This document shows, in pieces, positions 11,464 to 23,237 of a stretch of DNA of 64,000 nucleotides. The translations under genes and the position numbers were made by a program. Positions within the stretch are counted from its first letter, which is position 1; each line of letters starts with the position of its first letter. The DNA comes from Chaetomium olivaceum. Lineage: Eukaryota > Ascomycota > Sordariomycetes > Sordariales > Chaetomiaceae. The notes beneath the pieces are model-generated. The model searched no databases. It was not told the DNA's origin and was given only the letters and a program-made list of their open reading frames with translations. The stretch lies in the NCBI GenBank assembly GCA_039881045.1, contig JAYWVB010000012.1:434001-498000 (forward strand). The letters are read 5' to 3'.

Positions 11464-14400
11464 TCAAAAACGCGATCTTCGCGATTTTGTTTCAATTGAA
11501 ACAAAGTCATGTGACTTGGGTTCCGACCCGCGGGCTTCGCCGCGGCTGGCCCTCTTCGTTCCGCCCCTGTAACCATCGCCGTAACCCTCGCGATGCCTCT
11601 GTTGGTCGCCTTGTCTTTCCTCGCCGTGCCCCCTTTTCTTTACCCACGCCGGTGGCCCCGGGTGTTCCGGGTGCGTATCGTGGGACTTCCAGATGGCGTC
11701 GCAACCGCGCAGATCGGTCGCCGGTTGCCACGTTGGCGCATCGTGGCCTTCCCACTTGACCAGATACTGCCACCTCCCGTTGTCGGCTTTTCCGTAATCC
11801 AAGATGTCCTCAAATTTCCACTCGACGACGTCATCACCGTCGTCGGTCCTGGTAACCACCCGTCCCCGGTTGGCCGTGACGTCGCCATCGGCCTGTTCTT
11901 GGCCGGGAATGCCCGTTGCGCGGTATGCTCTCACCATCGAGACGTGGAAAGTATTGAAGATCTTCATGTTTGCCGGTAGCCGTAGCGTTACGGCGTGTGA
12001 CGATGCTTTCTCACTTGGAACGGGCCTTCCCACCGGGGCTCCAGTTTCTGTGTCGGTCTGCCGGTCTTATAATTCTTCATGTTCAACATAACCCGGTCGC
12101 CGACGTGGTAGATAGGCGCGTCAGATCGTCGCCTGTTCGCGCCCTCCTCGTACCGATCCTGTGCTTGTCTCGACAGTGCCGTCGCCTTCTCGAGAATTGC
12201 CTTGAAACGTTCGGCGATTTCCGATGCGCGGAAGAATTCGCGGCGCTGCGCCTCTGTAACATTCGGGGGACATGGTTGCGCTGGCTCGACGCCCATACGA
12301 GGGTGGAAACCGTAGTTGGCGAAGAATGGCGATACGCCGGTCGTTTCTGACGTCGTGTTGTTGCCGGCGAACTCTGCCAGAGGCAGCCAGTCCACCCAGT
12401 CATCCTGCGCCCAGTCGCAGAATAGCCGCAAATACTGTTCCAATTCAGCGTTAATTCGTTCCGTCTGCCCGTTCGTTTGCGGGTGGAACGCTGATGACGG
12501 CTTGAGTGTGACGCCCAGCCGTGCCGACAGCGCCCTCCAGAACGCGGAAACAAACTGTGTGCCCCTATCGGAGATGATGGTCTCCGGCACGCCATGTAGG
12601 CTGTAGATCCTCTCGATGAACCGATCTGCTAGTTCCTCTACTTCTAGGGTAGCGGTGGGGATGAAATGTCGCATCTTGGTTAATCTATCAACCACCACCG
12701 CAACATGGTGGAAGTTCTGCCCCCTCCTCACACAGGGCGGTAGGGGGGTGATGTAGTCGACTGAGATATCCCGCCACGGCGCCAGCGGCACCGGGAGTGG
12801 TTTCAGGAACCCCGTTGGTAGCGACCTCGGGGTCTTCGTCTTGTCGCACAGAAGACAGGCGTTGCAATACGAGCGTACCGCGATGCTCATCCCCGGCCAC
12901 CAGTATTTGCGATTCATCAGGTCCAGCGTCTTTGTTCGGCCGGGGTGGCCCCCGGGGCCAGAGGCGTGCGTGCGATGGATAAGCTGAAGGTGCATATCCG
13001 TGTCGTTGGGGTCGATGATCAATCTATCGCGGAAATACGCCTTGCCAGCGACTGCGCGGCACTCGGCGTACGGCACTCGCAGTTGTTGTTTTAGCTGCTT
13101 CGGCCATGCCCTCGCGCCCGAATCCGTCAGCGCCCCCATCACGGCCTGAAGTGTGGGCGAGTTCGTGTACATCTCCGTTAGCAGGTCGTCGATGTGCCGG
13201 GAAACGTCGAGCTGCAAGATCTTCATCCCGAATAGCAACTCTTGTTCGTCGAAAGTGAGCGGGTCGAACCTATCTGGATCGATAAGCGGCCGCTTCCGAT
13301 TTCGCAGCCGGTCGTCGGTTACGCCCTGCGGCATATGCTCGGGCTTCCTGCTCAGTGCATCAGGTCTTGCGTTTACTGCGCCCGGGCGGTATATAATCCT
13401 GAAGTTGAACTGCGAGAGGAACTCCGACCACCTCATGTGGCGGGGCGAAAGTTGCTTCGTTGTAGCGAAGGTCTGGAGGTTCTTGTGGTCCGTAATAATG
13501 TCGAATCGCTGGCTTGCCCCCTCTAGCTCCGGCCGCCACTCTTCCAGCGCTTTGATAATCGCGAGAAGCTCCTTGTCGTAGATGTCGTAATTACATTCCT
13601 GTGCCGAATGTTTCGCGCTGAAATATGCCACTGGATGTAGTTCGCCATCCTCGCCCTCCTGTAGGAGGGTGCCGCCGGCGGACCAGTCCGAGGCATCCGT
13701 TTCTACAACCGCTGGTTTCTCCCAGTCATAGATCCGTAGCGCTGGTGCGGATATAAAACAATGCTTTAGCTGCTTAAAGGCCGCTTGACAACGGCTTGTC
13801 CAGTTCCAATCCGCTGTCTTCTTGGTGAGATCGTACAGTGGTCTCGCTATACCAGAAAAATCCTTGATGAACCGGCGGTAGAAGTTCGCGAACCCTAGGA
13901 AGCGCTGTAGTTGCCTCCGGGTGGTCGGCGGTAGCCACGTCTCGATCGCTGAGACCTTCTCGGGATCCATCTCGATGCCACCCGGCGTGATAATCAAGCC
14001 CAGGTATTTCGTCCTCTCCGTATGGAACTCGCATTTTTCGATGTCGATTTGTAAGCCCGCATCAATCAGCCGCTTCAAAATTTCGCGGACCTGTCTGACA
14101 TGGTCCTCCCTGTTCACAGAGTAGATGAGGATATCATCTAGGTAAGCCGTTGCACAATCGTCGAGAAGGTCGTATAGGATATCGTTGATATAGTGTTGGA
14201 ACGTCGCAGGCGCGCCTTGGAGGCCAAACGGCGTGACCAGAGATTCGTAGAGGCCAAACCTCGTGATAAACGCGGTTAGCCACTCGTGGCCCTCTGCCAC
14301 CCTGACTCTGTTGAACGCCGCGATGACATCCAGTTTCGTAAAAATCCGCGCCTTGCAGATTGAGTCCAGCGTTTCCTTGATTAGTGGGATTGGGTACCGG

Positions 14401-15883
14401 CTCTTCATCGAAATGTTGTTGACGCCACGATAATCCACGCAGATACGTACACCACCCCCCGGCTTCTGGGCAAGCAATAAGGGGGACGCAGTGCTGGACT
14501 TCGATGGCCGAATAAAACCTTTGACGAGGTTGTCGTCGAGCCACCTCTTAACGACCCGGAGCTCCATTGGCGAGAGCGGCCTATTTCGCGAGAACGGGAG
14601 CTTGCTCCCCGGCACCAACTCAATCTTGTGGTCGTACGAGCGGTGTGGTGGCAACGTATCCGCCTCCTGTGGTAAGAACGCCTCGAATAGGTCTCGATAC
14701 TCGAGGGAAGCCGCGCCTTGATTTCGTTGGCCGTCAGCGACGGTTTATCAGACTTGTCGAAAAACTTGCGGGCATCTTCTTCCGTAATACGGCGCATCGT
14801 CGACCCATCCTGCCAGACTTCGTCAATGAATTCGTGGAAGTCGGCGGGCAACTGTGCCTTGTAATCATCTACCTCCCCCCTACGGTGGAGGAGGTCCTTG
14901 AAAAAACTATCCGAGAGGTTGGGTAGCTCCACCTCCGGCGCATCTCGTAACGCCTGTTCCAGTTCGCCCAGGGTGGTCCTCATGACCGTGACGTCCTTCT
15001 GGCGGCAGAACAGGGCAAAGTTCGGCGCGTTCAGCAGTTTGATATCTTTGCCGTCGATACGTTCACGCCGCGGCGGCGCCGCGGGCACTCGTAGTAGCCT
15101 ACTTTCTCGGGCTGGAGACACCCTCCTCCCCGCCGCCTTCTGTGCCTGTTGTGGCGTACGGGAAGGTTGGTTCGGTATCAACCTGGCGCGCGCGTGGGGT
15201 GGCGCCATAGTCCACCGCGGGCCTCCCCTCGCCTCTGCGGCGTCTCGGTGTCGTGCCGTTTGTTGGCGATGACGCCAGTCGCGCCGTCTACGCGATCTCG
15301 CTGCTCTTTGTTCCGCCGATCGCTGGCTTTCATTGACCTTCGCGAGTTCCTCGGGTTCGCCCTCGTCTTCCGCATCCTCGACGCGCGCGTGGAACCGCGC
15401 CTTGGAGTTGGTGGGTACCTCCAGCTCGACCTCCCGAGGCGGCAAACAGCGCCCTCGGCAGTCCTCGCCGAAGGTGAGGGATAGGTTCTTCCAATCCACC
15501 GCCGGGTTATGCTTGCTTAACCAGGGCAGGCCAAGGATAACCGGGTTGTCTTCTGCCAGTGTTGTGATGTAAAATTGTAATTGTTCGCGATGGTCGCCAA
15601 TCGCTAAGTCGACCTCCGCCTTCCATTCAATCCACGACGATAGGGCACCGTCGGCGAGGAACAATGGTTTCTTTTCTTGCAACTTCGTTAGTGGGACGTG
15701 GTGGCGGACCGCGAACTTGAAGTCCAGGAACGCCAACCCGGTACACCCAGAGTCAACCAACGATATACACGGAATTGCGCAACCATCAACAAAAAGGTAG
15801 GAGGACAACGTAATGGAGTTTCTCTGGCCAATGGCGCTGATTATCAATCTGTCGTCAGTACTATCGAGGATTATTCTCGACAA
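11464..15883 (-). pseudogene. Gypsy pol polyprotein: protease, RT, RNase H, integrase, chromodomain (frame-broken)
   Basis: Reading from 15883 down: aspartic protease (LVDSGCTGLAFLDF), then reverse transcriptase (VDYRGVNNISMKSRYPIP, LVTPFGLQGAPATFQHYIND, active site AYLDDILIYS), then RNase H (VVETDASDWSAGGTL, DKELLAI), then integrase with its His-His-Cys-Cys finger (HRTHASGPGGHPG.. CNACLLCD), DDE core (VDYITPLPP, IISDRGTQFVSAFW) and a C-terminal chromodomain (EWKFEDILDYGKADNGRWQY, LVKWEGH). The chromodomain marks it as a chromovirus, which targets chromatin. The frame slips by one base near 14720 (between protease linker and RT) and near 12010 (before the chromodomain region). Otherwise the domains are complete. 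These slips are either new mutations or sequencing errors. Confidence 0.93.
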
Positions 15884-15939
15884 CTCGTCTCCTCCTCTGC
15901 TGGTGGCTCTAGGCCTCCACGCGCGGCTTCGCGTAGAGG

Positions 15940-17547
15940 CTAGGCATTTCCCGAGCCGTAATGATCTTCGTTCTGTTCTTCGTATGTGGTGGCGGTGCCA
16001 TCGCCGCCCCAGCCATCTTCCAAATTGACCTCGCCTACCACGCGGCTAGGGTTTTGAACGTCTATAAAACGCACCTGGGGCCTACCGTAACCGCCCCTGT
16101 AATCACCCCGCATGCCACCGCGACGGGCGGGCGCACCCCGGAAGTTGCCATTGTTGGGGTACGCGTTGTTGTCGGGGCCGCCGTAACCCCAAGGCTGTTG
16201 ATATATGCCTCCGAATTTGCCGCCTATACCGCCCTGCTGGGGGCCGTAGTGGCCTTGCGGCTGACCTTGGTTCCCGAACCCGTTGTAGTAGCCGCCGCGC
16301 TGGCCGCCACCGCCGCGCGCGCCGCCGCGGTTGTTGTCGTTGCCGCCGCGGCCGGTATTCGTGGGGCTGCGGCACTGCCGAGCCTGGTGGCCAGCTTTAC
16401 CACAGTTAAAAACAGAGGCCGTTGTTGGTCCGGCGAATCCTCTCTTCCTCGGGGATTTTTGCCGAGTTGATTCGCATCTGGTCTAGGTCCATAGCATCAG
16501 GGTCTTTCGCCTTACCGCCGTTACCGCCGTTGTTGCGGTTTTGATTGTTCTGGTTATAGTTGCTGGCTGCCTTACGGAGGTAGTCCTCCCCTTCCATATT
16601 AATCGCCAACTTCTGGGCCATGGCGACCCAGCCCTCGAAGTCGTGCCGCTCCGGCGTATTGATCTGCATATTGAGGGCATCTCGCATACGGCGGGAGAGC
16701 CTCTCGCGGAAACCGCGGACTCGGGCGGTGCCGTCCCAGTCGCAAACGTCGGTGAGATTGGTGTATTCTGTGAGAAAGTCGGTGAACGCGGCAAACTCGT
16801 CCTTCTGCGACAGGCTGCGGAGTCTTTTTCCGCGTTCGCCGCCAAGTCTATGGTGGCGTACTTTCGGGCGAGGTAGTTCATGAACTCGGTGGCGGTCTTC
16901 CACGGCCAGTCTTCCGAATTATCGGGGCTCATCGTCACTTTCTGGACGCCCGTAAAAACGCCGGCGGCCGCGCTGCCTTCCAAAAGCGCGGAAGCATAAA
17001 TGATCTTCTTACTCTCCGTATTGAATTCTTGCGGGCGAGACACCCAGCGGCCCGTGATACGAGTTTGCCAGGTTCGGAACTGGCTGGTCCGCTTCAAAGT
17101 GTCTTTCTCGTCGCCGGTAAACGCGGTGGGGTGCGGCATCGACCCGTCCCGGTCGGCAGCGGACGAGCCACCGCTGGGTTTATTGGCCATCTTTTCCCAG
17201 GCATCGCGCTCGGCATAGGCCTTGGTCAGGGCCTTCTCGTATTCAGCGGTCTCGATTTTGGCGTTGTCAGCGGCTATCTGTAAGCCATCCGCGTTGGCTT
17301 GTACAGTGTTGTATCGGTCGTTCAAAATAGTGACCACACCGTTGATAACCTTGAGAAATTCCTGGCCGGGCGCATCCGCCTGCAGTCTGTCAATGATGTT
17401 GGCGGCGGCCTCGCTATTGACGACCGGTACGTTGAGGCTCTCAAAGAAATTCTTGAGTACGGGGACCTCGTTCCCGTCTAGTTTGGCGATGATGTCGCCC
17501 CTGATGTCGCGCGCGGCACTCGGCGCCGGCATCGTATTATCGCCCAT
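15940..17547 (-). pseudogene. Gypsy gag with CCHC zinc knuckle (frame-broken)
   Basis: It starts at ATG 17547 (MGDNTMPAPSAARDIRG) with a coiled-coil-like N-terminal part. It then has the retrotransposon gag core (WKTATEFMNYLARKYATIDL, later FRERLSRRMRDALNMQIN), a CCHC knuckle CFNCGKAGHQARQC (near 16400), and a Gly/Asn/Arg-rich tail ending at 15940. Two single-base breaks are seen. One is an AAAAA run near 16830 that needs one more A. The other is a TTTTT run near 16410, inside the knuckle, that has one T too many. Gag forms the capsid-like particle that packages the element RNA. Confidence 0.88.
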
Positions 17548-17742
17548 CTTGGCGTTCCTTGGCGACCTTCAATTGTATCTTCGTATCTTCGTAGTCGTAT
17601 TTCCTTAATGCAGTGGTCCGCGCGACACAGCTGCAAGTCGCTCGGAGCGTCGGGAAACTCGTCGGGTTTGCTGGAATTCGTTGGATCTTCGTAACTCAAT
17701 TGAAAACGACGCTCTACACGTAGCGCTTACTGCTGCACACAC

Positions 17743-17760
17743 GAACTGGAGGTGCAACCA
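17743..17760 (-). other. Primer-binding site of the Gypsy element
   Basis: On the minus strand, TGGTTGCACCTCCAGTTC begins two bases after the 5' LTR. The TGG start and the placement fit pairing with a tRNA 3' end (..GGTGCAACCA). The tRNA identity was not resolved. Confidence 0.65.
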
Positions 17761-17762
17761 AC

Positions 17763-17965
17763 TATCACGGGTGGAATCGCCGTGGTAGGAGTAGACTCGT
17801 GTATCGCGTGGTTGCACGAGGAACCGAAAGTGGGAGGCGAGGCACGCTCAGGGAAAACCCTGCTCGTGCCTGCGCACAGGCCACATCAGGGCCCGTCTGT
17901 GCAACCCTAACCCTAACTACATACGACAACCCTAACCCTACAAGGAACGGGCTGTGCCCGTGACA
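17763..17965 (-). repeat. Gypsy LTR (5' LTR)
   Basis: This 203-bp copy looks identical to 11193-11395. The right target duplication AAAAT follows at 17966-17970. Confidence 0.95.
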
Positions 17966-18096
17966 AAAATCGGTTAGAAAAAATCGAGAAAAAGAACTTC
18001 TTAACAAAACAACGTACGAAGGTAGAATAGTAGTAATAGTATAGCTCGGTATAGAGAGATAAAAGTTTTAGTAGGAAAATAGAGGGTAGAAGTTCG

Positions 18097-19321
18097 ATGT
18101 TTCCTATATGTACTAGGATGGTACGGGCTGTCGAATCGGGCCTAACTAGTTATTCCGTCCCCTTTAACAACTCTGTAGCGTCGCGGGAGTCGCCCCACTT
18201 CTGGCATTTGAGTTCAAAGCCTCTTACGGAGCGTCAAACCCTCCTTACTCCCAAAACCCAAATCGCCTCCAAAACTTTCACTCGGTTCACCCCACCAGTG
18301 CCAGAAGCCCCAACCAAACCCCGATTGCAAACTGCAAACCATTTCGCATGCAATTACGGCAACCAGATCATCTCCAGCCACATTACCCCGCCTCCCGCGC
18401 ATGAAGCTCCATTACGTTCAATCATCCTTGATTGTACCGACGAGCTTGTCGCTAACAATGTCCTGCACCACCTCGCCCGCGACTTCGAGACCTGTAAGTT
18501 TTCAATTATAGAAACCAAGTTTCTTGCTCGTCATCAATCGCGGCTCAAGCAGACCATGGCTCCGAAGCCGATGTCAATCTTCACATACAAAGGGGTCGCA
18601 TTGCCCAATCCTCCCGACCTTCTTAGCAACTGCGAGACAGACATTATGACGACAGCATGGATTGTCAACCAGCTCCGCCAGTGCAGCTCGAACATAGCTC
18701 GCGCGATCGTTAATGCTGATGGCGTAAGACAAATGGATTCCATTTCAACAATCTTTCTCTATCGCTAATCACATTCCCAGGTTGTCAAGCAGCTCTGGAT
18801 TCCTAAGCAGCTCCGGAAAGGACCAGCTGTGAGTGATGCGCCCTGGAAGCTGGACGCCCAGATGCAATGTACGGCCATTGCGACCTACCTCTTCACCGAG
18901 CGCGATCCCTCCCGCAATATCTGCCAGCAATGCTCCTCAAGCAACAGCACTGGGCCGGCAGTTAGATGCCATTGCCCGGGTATGGCGTTCCTTAATGGTG
19001 CATGCACCAATTGCTACTACTCTGGTACCGGCCACTTCTGCTCGCTCCGTCAAGGCCAGTTTCTTGAAAGGTTTTAGGTGGTTTCTTTTGCTAATAAGTT
19101 TAGAAATTATCAATGCCAAGGAGGAAGAGCTGCTTGAGCAAGAGTACAAGGAGTACCCGGGTTTCAAGATGTCCATGGGTCAGCAGATGTCGGAACAGGA
19201 GCTACGAGAGCAACTTCAGCTTGCGGAGAAGATAATTGCTTTGCGGAAGGAGAAGGAGAGAGAGAGCGAGGCGAGCCCAGCTCGGAGAAGCACCACCCCC
19301 TCGAAGAGACAGCGGAGGTGA
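18097..19321 (+). CDS. Uncharacterised Cys-rich protein (DUF3716-like) beside a DDE integrase gene
   Basis: Coding sequence runs through ..IILDCTDELVANNVLHHLAR and ..CETDIMTTAWIVNQLRQ. A 57-nt intron (18724-18780, GTAAGA..CCCAG) joins GLY-VAL-VAL-LYS in frame. A cysteine block follows: NICQQCSSSNSTGPAVRC, then FLNGACTNCYYSGTG, then FCSLRQGQF. Spacing of this kind (CxxC..C.C..GACxNC..C) resembles the fungal DUF3716 family, judged from memory of the pattern. A charged coiled-coil-like tail (KEEELLEQEYKEYPGF ... KEKERESEAS) ends at 19321 after a second frame change near 19075 that may be an intron. The start codon is uncertain (18097, or internal ATGs such as 18556). It may be a zinc-binding accessory protein of the transposon-like cluster 18-22.5 kb. 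Confidence 0.5.
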
Positions 19322-19717
19322 AATGGGCTGGTCTATATTTTTAGGCCTAGCTAGGGAGGCAAGCAACAGTGGCCGACAGACAGGGAAAATGAGAGCGCTA
19401 AAGACTTGACATCCAAGCTCAAGACCTTTCCTCTTCTTCCAGACTCCTGTTAACTCCGTGAAACTCATGTCCTAAGATTTGGTCACCTGCTAAGGAAAGA
19501 TTTTCATCAGGGTTGGCAGACAAGATTCCACAATATAATTCACCAAAACAAATTCTTTGTTCAAGGATTATCCTTTTCGATTTTCAATGTTTAATCTTCA
19601 ACGCCCACATATTTATTTTCCCATCTTACTCTACTTTTATTCTTCTAAGACACATTTATTCAAGCTTGATTGCGTTCGATCACGCTTGATCAAACGCACT
19701 CCTGCGCTACCCACCAA
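19322..19717. other. Spacer between the two plus-strand genes of the cluster
   Basis: This is AT-rich with no supported gene. It probably carries the terminator of the upstream gene and the promoter of the next. Confidence 0.4.
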
Positions 19718-20973
19718 ATGTTGGGCCCCTTTTGCCCTGTTACCGGCAAACGCCACCCTGTACCCGGCTCCGCCAAGTTCACGGAGGTCTGCAAGAGATG
19801 CAAGACTACGCTCCTGCTCGACCTCGTTTCTGACGACGACTCGGATCACGAAATTTCAGCCAATTCTGCCCTACCCCCTGTTTCGCCTGTCGCTATACCT
19901 CCTGCCCAACCTAGCCAGTCCAGCCTACCCAGTCAACTCCTGATATTACAACTACCCCTCGTCCATCTCAAGCTGGGCAGGTACTTACTGGGTTCAACAA
20001 AGCTCACTCAACTGCTCTTGCCGAACGCAACTCTCCAAACCCAAACGTCAAGCCTGTTCAACCTTCTCCAGTTGTGATCTCAATTACACTGGAGGTCTTT
20101 GCTGCAGATGTGGATGTTGTCACCATCGGGGGGCAGGAGACTCGTCGATGGACTGAAGTTGGCTCAATCAGCTCCTGTCTTCCAGTCCAAGTGCCTCTTG
20201 ATCAGCACTTTGCCAATCACGAACACATTATCCGGTACTTGCTTGACAATGCCTGCAGGGCCAAGAAGTTTGCACCATCTGAGTTTCGATTCATCGGCAA
20301 ACTCTCAGCTGGCAAGAACAAGAAAGTGTCTGAGATGACTAGCCTTGACCCAGAGAGGCCTGTCACATTCCGTGACCTTCACAAGGCAACAACAAATAGG
20401 GGGAATGTAAAGCCTGATGAGAATGTGTCTCTGTATCTCCTCAAGGAGAAACTATACCCTGTCGTACGGGAGGAAAGGGAGGACCTAGCTGTCAAGAAGA
20501 CAGCAAAACGTGCTCGATCAGATACCTAGGGGTTAACAGCCATTGCATCAAGTTCGAAGCTTGTGGAGGGTCTTGCTGTCTTGTCGAAGAAGGCTAAGTT
20601 AGAGCAGGACAAGGTGACAAAGAAGGATCAGGAGGAAAGAGTTAAGGAGGAGCCTGAGACTAGCGAGTCTGAAGCCAATGAGTATAACTCTAACGATGAT
20701 GATGAGATTCTCATATCCCCTGATCCTCAGATCAAGAAGGAGATTAAGGAGGAGTTGGTTGAGACATTATCTAGTGAGGAGGAACAAACTTCGGAGACTG
20801 ACAAAGAAACCTCTGATGAAGAGGAAGAGACCCAGAAGAAGGAGACAATCCTCAAGCAGGAGGAAGATGTCCTACAGACATCGGGAACACAGCCAGCAGC
20901 AGGCAAGAAGGTAAAGGACTGGTCGCATCTTGGGCCTGCGCTCCAGACTCGTCGTCGTCATTCTCGGGAATAG
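19718..20973 (+). pseudogene. Uncharacterised acidic protein, frame-broken
   Basis: A likely start is MLGPFCPVTGKRHPVPGSA at 19718. It has a possible zinc site (VCKRCKTTLLLDL) and an Asp/Ser run. The middle segment (20060-20528) reads FAADVDVVTIGGQETRRWTE and HFANHEHIIRYLLDNACRA in another frame. The last part (20530-20973) is very acidic with Lys/Glu repeats (KKEIKEELVETLSSEEEQ). At least two frame changes separate these pieces. They could be introns, mutations or read errors. I do not recognise the family. It lies between the Cys-rich gene and the convergent integrase gene and probably belongs with them. Confidence 0.4.
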
Positions 20974-21000
20974 GAATTGGCGCTCATTGTACAATAAATA

Positions 21001-22540
21001 CTAGACAGGAAGCTCCAGATCATCTCCACTCTCAAAGTTAGTATCCTCCATACCCTCGTCGTCCCTACTCCCATCCTTCTCGGTTCCATCTTCATAATCA
21101 GACTCGCCCCCTTGATATTGAGTCATTTCCGCTGCAATATCTACCCCTTCAGCTTTCATCTTCTCAACAAAAGCTGTCCAACCTCCAGTAGGGCGTTCCA
21201 AGACCGATAAAACCGGGTTAGCCCCGGCAGCTTCATGTCGTTTCAGCTCATTCCGGAGGAAGAGGTACTGTGGGAGGAAAGGATGCTCTATATCAAGCTC
21301 GAGCTCTCCCTCAAAGCGTGACATAATACTCTCACAAAGAGCAAAGATATCGCGAGGGAGGAAGTCGTTCAAGTCAAGCCCATCTAATTCCGCCAAACGG
21401 TTCAGAGCCTCCCAACGTTCTATCGGCAACGGGATACCACAATCCACAGCAAACCCTTCCGGAGGAGAGAAATACATCTTCTGCGGAATTCCGGGATGAA
21501 CATGCGGTCTGTTCGGCTGGCGGCGGATAGTGTGGGAGTTCCATTGGTTCACAAAGTTGGTGATCTCCCAGCGGATTTGAGGCATGTAGGTGAAGAGCAG
21601 CGCAATTCGATCAGACAACTGCTCGCCGCTCCATGCTCCAGTCTTCTCGAGGTTGGTAAAGAGAGCCTAAGCTTCTGTTAGCAAATGGGGTTACATGACT
21701 TGGCGATTAATCATCCTTGATTAGACTGCTTGAGATGAAACTTACCCGCCAAAAACCTGTCCTTGCCTTACACAGGTGACACCACCAGGACTCGATTCGC
21801 TGGTTTTGGGTGCTCTTCCCATAGCCCCAACAGTCCTTGAATGCAAATGGCCTCTCTCGCCCATAGAGGGGTGCGTTGGGGTCAAGGGCATTGATGTCAA
21901 CACGAAGCTCGGGCCGTCCATCCTCTCCAGGCATGTACCACTCAATGTGCCCATCCCGATGGCGCCGAGGTCGAAGTCGCCGATGCCGCTCCGTCCCCAT
22001 GGAGAGCCAATAATGTGCACTTGCAGTGAGCACTGTCTCCTTGCCCCTATCAGAGCGAACAACCATGGGGATAACCCCGTAGTCCTTGGTGATCCTGAGG
22101 TATTGAGCAAAGATCGAGCGTTCAGTGAGGGCAGAGATCCCCACATAACACCAGGGGACAAAGCGGGAGTATGCGTCAATGCCACCATAAATCTCGAAAC
22201 CAAACCGCTGGAGCTTGCAATATGCGTCCACAGACCAGGTGTAATTCGGGCCAGGGAGGGTAAACCCTCCTCTCTTTGCTCTGACCTTTTCGAGCCGTTC
22301 TTGGACCCCTCTTGGGAACTCTGTTGCGAGGATTCGGCGGATAGTGTTTTGTGGAATGTTAATGCGAGCGACCTGGTGTGCATGCTGCCAAGCAGCCCGA
22401 TAGCCAAGCCGTGGGAAAAGAATGGATGATGTTGTAGAGCTCTTAAGGAAGGCAAGGAGCTGTTCCCGACGTTTAGCTAATTCGTCCTGGGAAAGGGATC
22501 GAGAGATCCCAAGTTTTCGGCGGAGTGCTGCTACCCCTTT
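21001..22540 (-). CDS. DDE integrase-core protein (transposase-like), start uncertain
   Basis: There are two exons (about 22540-21746 and 21666-21001) with a 79-nt intron joining in phase 0. An N-terminal DNA-binding-like region (GVAALRRKLGISRSLSQDEL, NIPQNTIRRILATEFPRG) precedes an integrase core. Its acidic residues are visible: VDAYCKLQRFGFEIYGGIDA, then VVRSDRGKET, then STQNQRIESWW. The second exon carries the conserved C-terminal piece (LLFTYMPQIRWEITNFVNQW, then RPHVHPGIPQKMYF) and an acidic tail. This architecture matches a widespread but poorly described group of fungal integrase-core proteins, as far as I can tell by eye. It would be the strand-transfer enzyme of the 18-22.5 kb cluster. 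A stop lies just upstream of the first motif, so an additional 5' exon is possible. Confidence 0.7.
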
Positions 22541-23237
22541 TTGGGATAACTAGGGCTATACCTAGTTACGTTAAGAAGCCTATCAATTTCCTCCTTGGGG
22601 AGTATTTACCCCTTAATATCGATATATAGGAAGTAGATTCCAATAAAGGTAGTGGTTCAAACTATAAAGAGAACGAGAGATAATACTGGTAACTTGTCGC
22701 GGTAGATTCATCTTCCTAGTAAGGTCGACGGTATCCTTGGCCGCCTTAAAAAATCTCCTCTATACTAGCCCCCTAAAAGCCCTACGGCTCCTAAATACCT
22801 AAAAGCACGAGCCGGATCTTGTTAACGGTCCGGGTATCGAATAGGCGGTAGGCGCTCTTGCGGTACACTTTTGAGATACCGCGGTCAACAATCTGGGCCC
22901 TGATATCGGGGAAGTTCTCAGGAACGTTGCGATACGCGGCGAACGATATATCGCCCAATACGAACATCCTCTTGGGCGGCGCGTACCCGCCGCCTACCCG
23001 TTGGATAGTCAGATAACTACTGACTGTTCCGCACGCGTAAGGCTTCAAGCAATGGTAGAGTAGGGAAAGTATAGCCGACCTGTGACGATTGCAACGTGGA
23101 AAGAAAGCGACCTTACCCTCGGCTGGTCGGGTGGATGGATGGTTGAACGAGGCGGTTGTTTGCTAGCTAGCGTGCCGGGTCGTGGGTAGGTTGGTTTGCG
23201 CGGGCGGGGCGAATCGACAATGGTCGGCGGGAGAACT
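22541..23237. other. Intergenic, no supported gene
   Basis: The left 230 bp are AT-rich. An 85-codon open frame (22791-23048, -) contains IRAQIVDRGISKVYRKSAYR but has no recognised family. It could be a remnant or an upstream exon of the integrase gene. Confidence 0.35.

Larger units (their letters stand above)
11193..17965 (-). mobile_element. Complete Ty3/Gypsy chromovirus LTR retrotransposon (6773 bp)
   Basis: Two 203-bp LTRs look identical over their full length and are flanked by the 5-bp duplication AAAAT (11188-11192 and 17966-17970). The element reads on the minus strand: 5' LTR 17965-17763, primer-binding site, gag, pol (protease, RT, RNase H, integrase, chromodomain), polypurine tract, 3' LTR 11395-11193. 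Identical LTRs imply very recent insertion, yet gag and pol together carry four single-base frame breaks, two of them in homopolymers. Confidence 0.96.

Noticed and set aside
16400..16840. Programmed ribosomal frameshift in gag
   Set aside because: The breaks do not form a standard X-XXY-YYZ slippery heptamer in the reading frame, and one falls within the zinc knuckle. A homopolymer indel explains them more simply.
18140..22570. CTAGTTATTCC / CTAGTTATCCC at the edges of the integrase cluster as terminal inverted repeats
   Set aside because: Only about 10 bp match, positions are not symmetric, and no target duplication was found. Similarity may be chance.
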